Below, one piece after another: positions 4,938-5,381 of a DNA stretch of 5,381 nucleotides. Each line of letters starts with the position of its first letter. Position 1 is the stretch's first letter. Source of the DNA: Leucothrix mucor (GTDB lineage: Bacteria; Pseudomonadota; Gammaproteobacteria; Thiotrichales; Thiotrichaceae); the NCBI GenBank assembly GCA_011322515.1, contig DRMS01000111.1, positions 1 through 5,381 on the forward strand. The letters are read 5' to 3'. The position numbers and the translations under genes are program-made. The notes beneath the pieces are model-generated. The model saw only the letters and a program-made list of their open reading frames with translations. It had not been told where the DNA came from and searched no databases.

Positions 4938-5381
4938 TCCCACATACTAATTGCCCTTGCACTTTTGCCACTGCAACTGAAACTACCGTACCTGAATTAA
5001 AGGCTAAAAAATCACTTTCTATTCCATCTGAAAAGATCACGCCATTTTCAGGCATCTGTGATTCCATCTGAAACGGTGTATTTGGAATAATTTCCCCAAA
5101 GACTAAATCAACGCCTGTGGCTTTACTAGGAAATGGCTCGCGTACACTAAATTGCAAACGGGGTTGATCCCAATCAAAACCTTGGCTTAGTTCATGCAAA
5201 TTAGTCTGCGCTATGCCCATTGCACCCGCTAAGATTGATTGAAACCATCCCGTCGAGCCAAATCCTGTTGAAATAATCACCCCAGAGGAAGATTGTGCCT
5301 CGCTAACGCCATTCCAATTTAACGTGTAATAGGCTGAGGTATGTGTTTTCGGGCCAATAAATAAATCATTAACGGCTAATA
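4930..5381 (-). CDS. ATP-NAD-kinase-like protein, C-terminal 149 residues (partial at right edge)
   Basis: The frame is open from the right edge to TGA at 4932-4930; a GTG at 5280-5278 is internal, because homologous sequence continues upstream of it. The layout follows the C-terminal half of NAD kinases: LAVND (5379-5365) stands where NAD kinases have ALNE, SSSGVIISTGFGSTGWF stands where they have SDG-IISTPTGSTAY, and FSDGI stands near the conserved DGQ. NAD kinases phosphorylate NAD+ to NADP+. Here Glu is replaced by Asp in the NE motif and TPTGSTAY reads TGFGSTGW, so this is a divergent family member whose substrate may differ (nucleotide, sugar or lipid). The N-terminal GGDGT region lies outside. 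Nearby nadE makes a link to NAD metabolism tempting but unproven. Confidence 0.75.
   Translation of the reverse strand, partial: LAVNDLFIGPKTHTSAYYTLNWNGVSEAQSSSGVIISTGFGSTGWFQSILAGAMGIAQTNLHELSQGFDWDQPRLQFSVREPFPSKATGVDLVFGEIIPNTPFQMESQMPENGVIFSDGIESDFLAFNSGTVVSVAVAKVQGQLVCGSE

Overview
The window looks like chromosomal DNA of an AT-rich gammaproteobacterium. The encoded RNase E N-terminus follows the enterobacterial protein closely, with the catalytic Asp at the same residue number (303). The moderate AT richness, the two-domain glutamine-dependent NAD synthetase and a nested palindromic repeat would fit sulfur- or methane-oxidising lineages such as Thiotrichales or Methylococcales, but that placement is an inference and genus cannot be read from the sequence.

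Layout. Positions 1-940 (minus) hold the first 313 codons of rne (ribonuclease E), which runs off the left edge. Its start is followed by a probable structured leader (about 941-1140). A stretch of roughly 1.4 kb (941-2376) then has no convincing protein gene. It holds the rne leader, a possible branched RNA fold (1401-1457), small AT-rich inverted repeats and, most strikingly, a 143-bp nested palindrome (2119-2261) resembling a non-autonomous mobile repeat. Positions 2377-3999 (plus) are a complete nadE encoding glutamine-dependent NAD+ synthetase. Positions 4163-4801 (plus) encode an unassigned 212-residue lipoprotein with faint similarity to DUF3015 proteins, preceded by two small hairpins. 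From the right edge to 4930 (minus) lies the C-terminal half of an ATP-NAD-kinase-like protein with altered signature motifs. A tiny open frame overlaps or abuts its stop codon (4833-4937, minus).

How the parts relate. rne and nadE are divergently oriented and far apart, so each probably has its own promoter. nadE and the lipoprotein gene share a strand, but 163 bp with its own promoter-like sequence separates them, so they are probably not a tight operon. The kinase-like gene converges on the lipoprotein gene. nadE makes NAD+ and the NAD-kinase fold classically phosphorylates it, so the neighbourhood could be metabolically linked. The kinase-like protein departs from the NAD-kinase signatures, so this stays a hypothesis. 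No defence system, CRISPR array, tRNA or rRNA was seen. The least explained parts are the nested palindrome, the gene-free gap and the unassigned lipoprotein.
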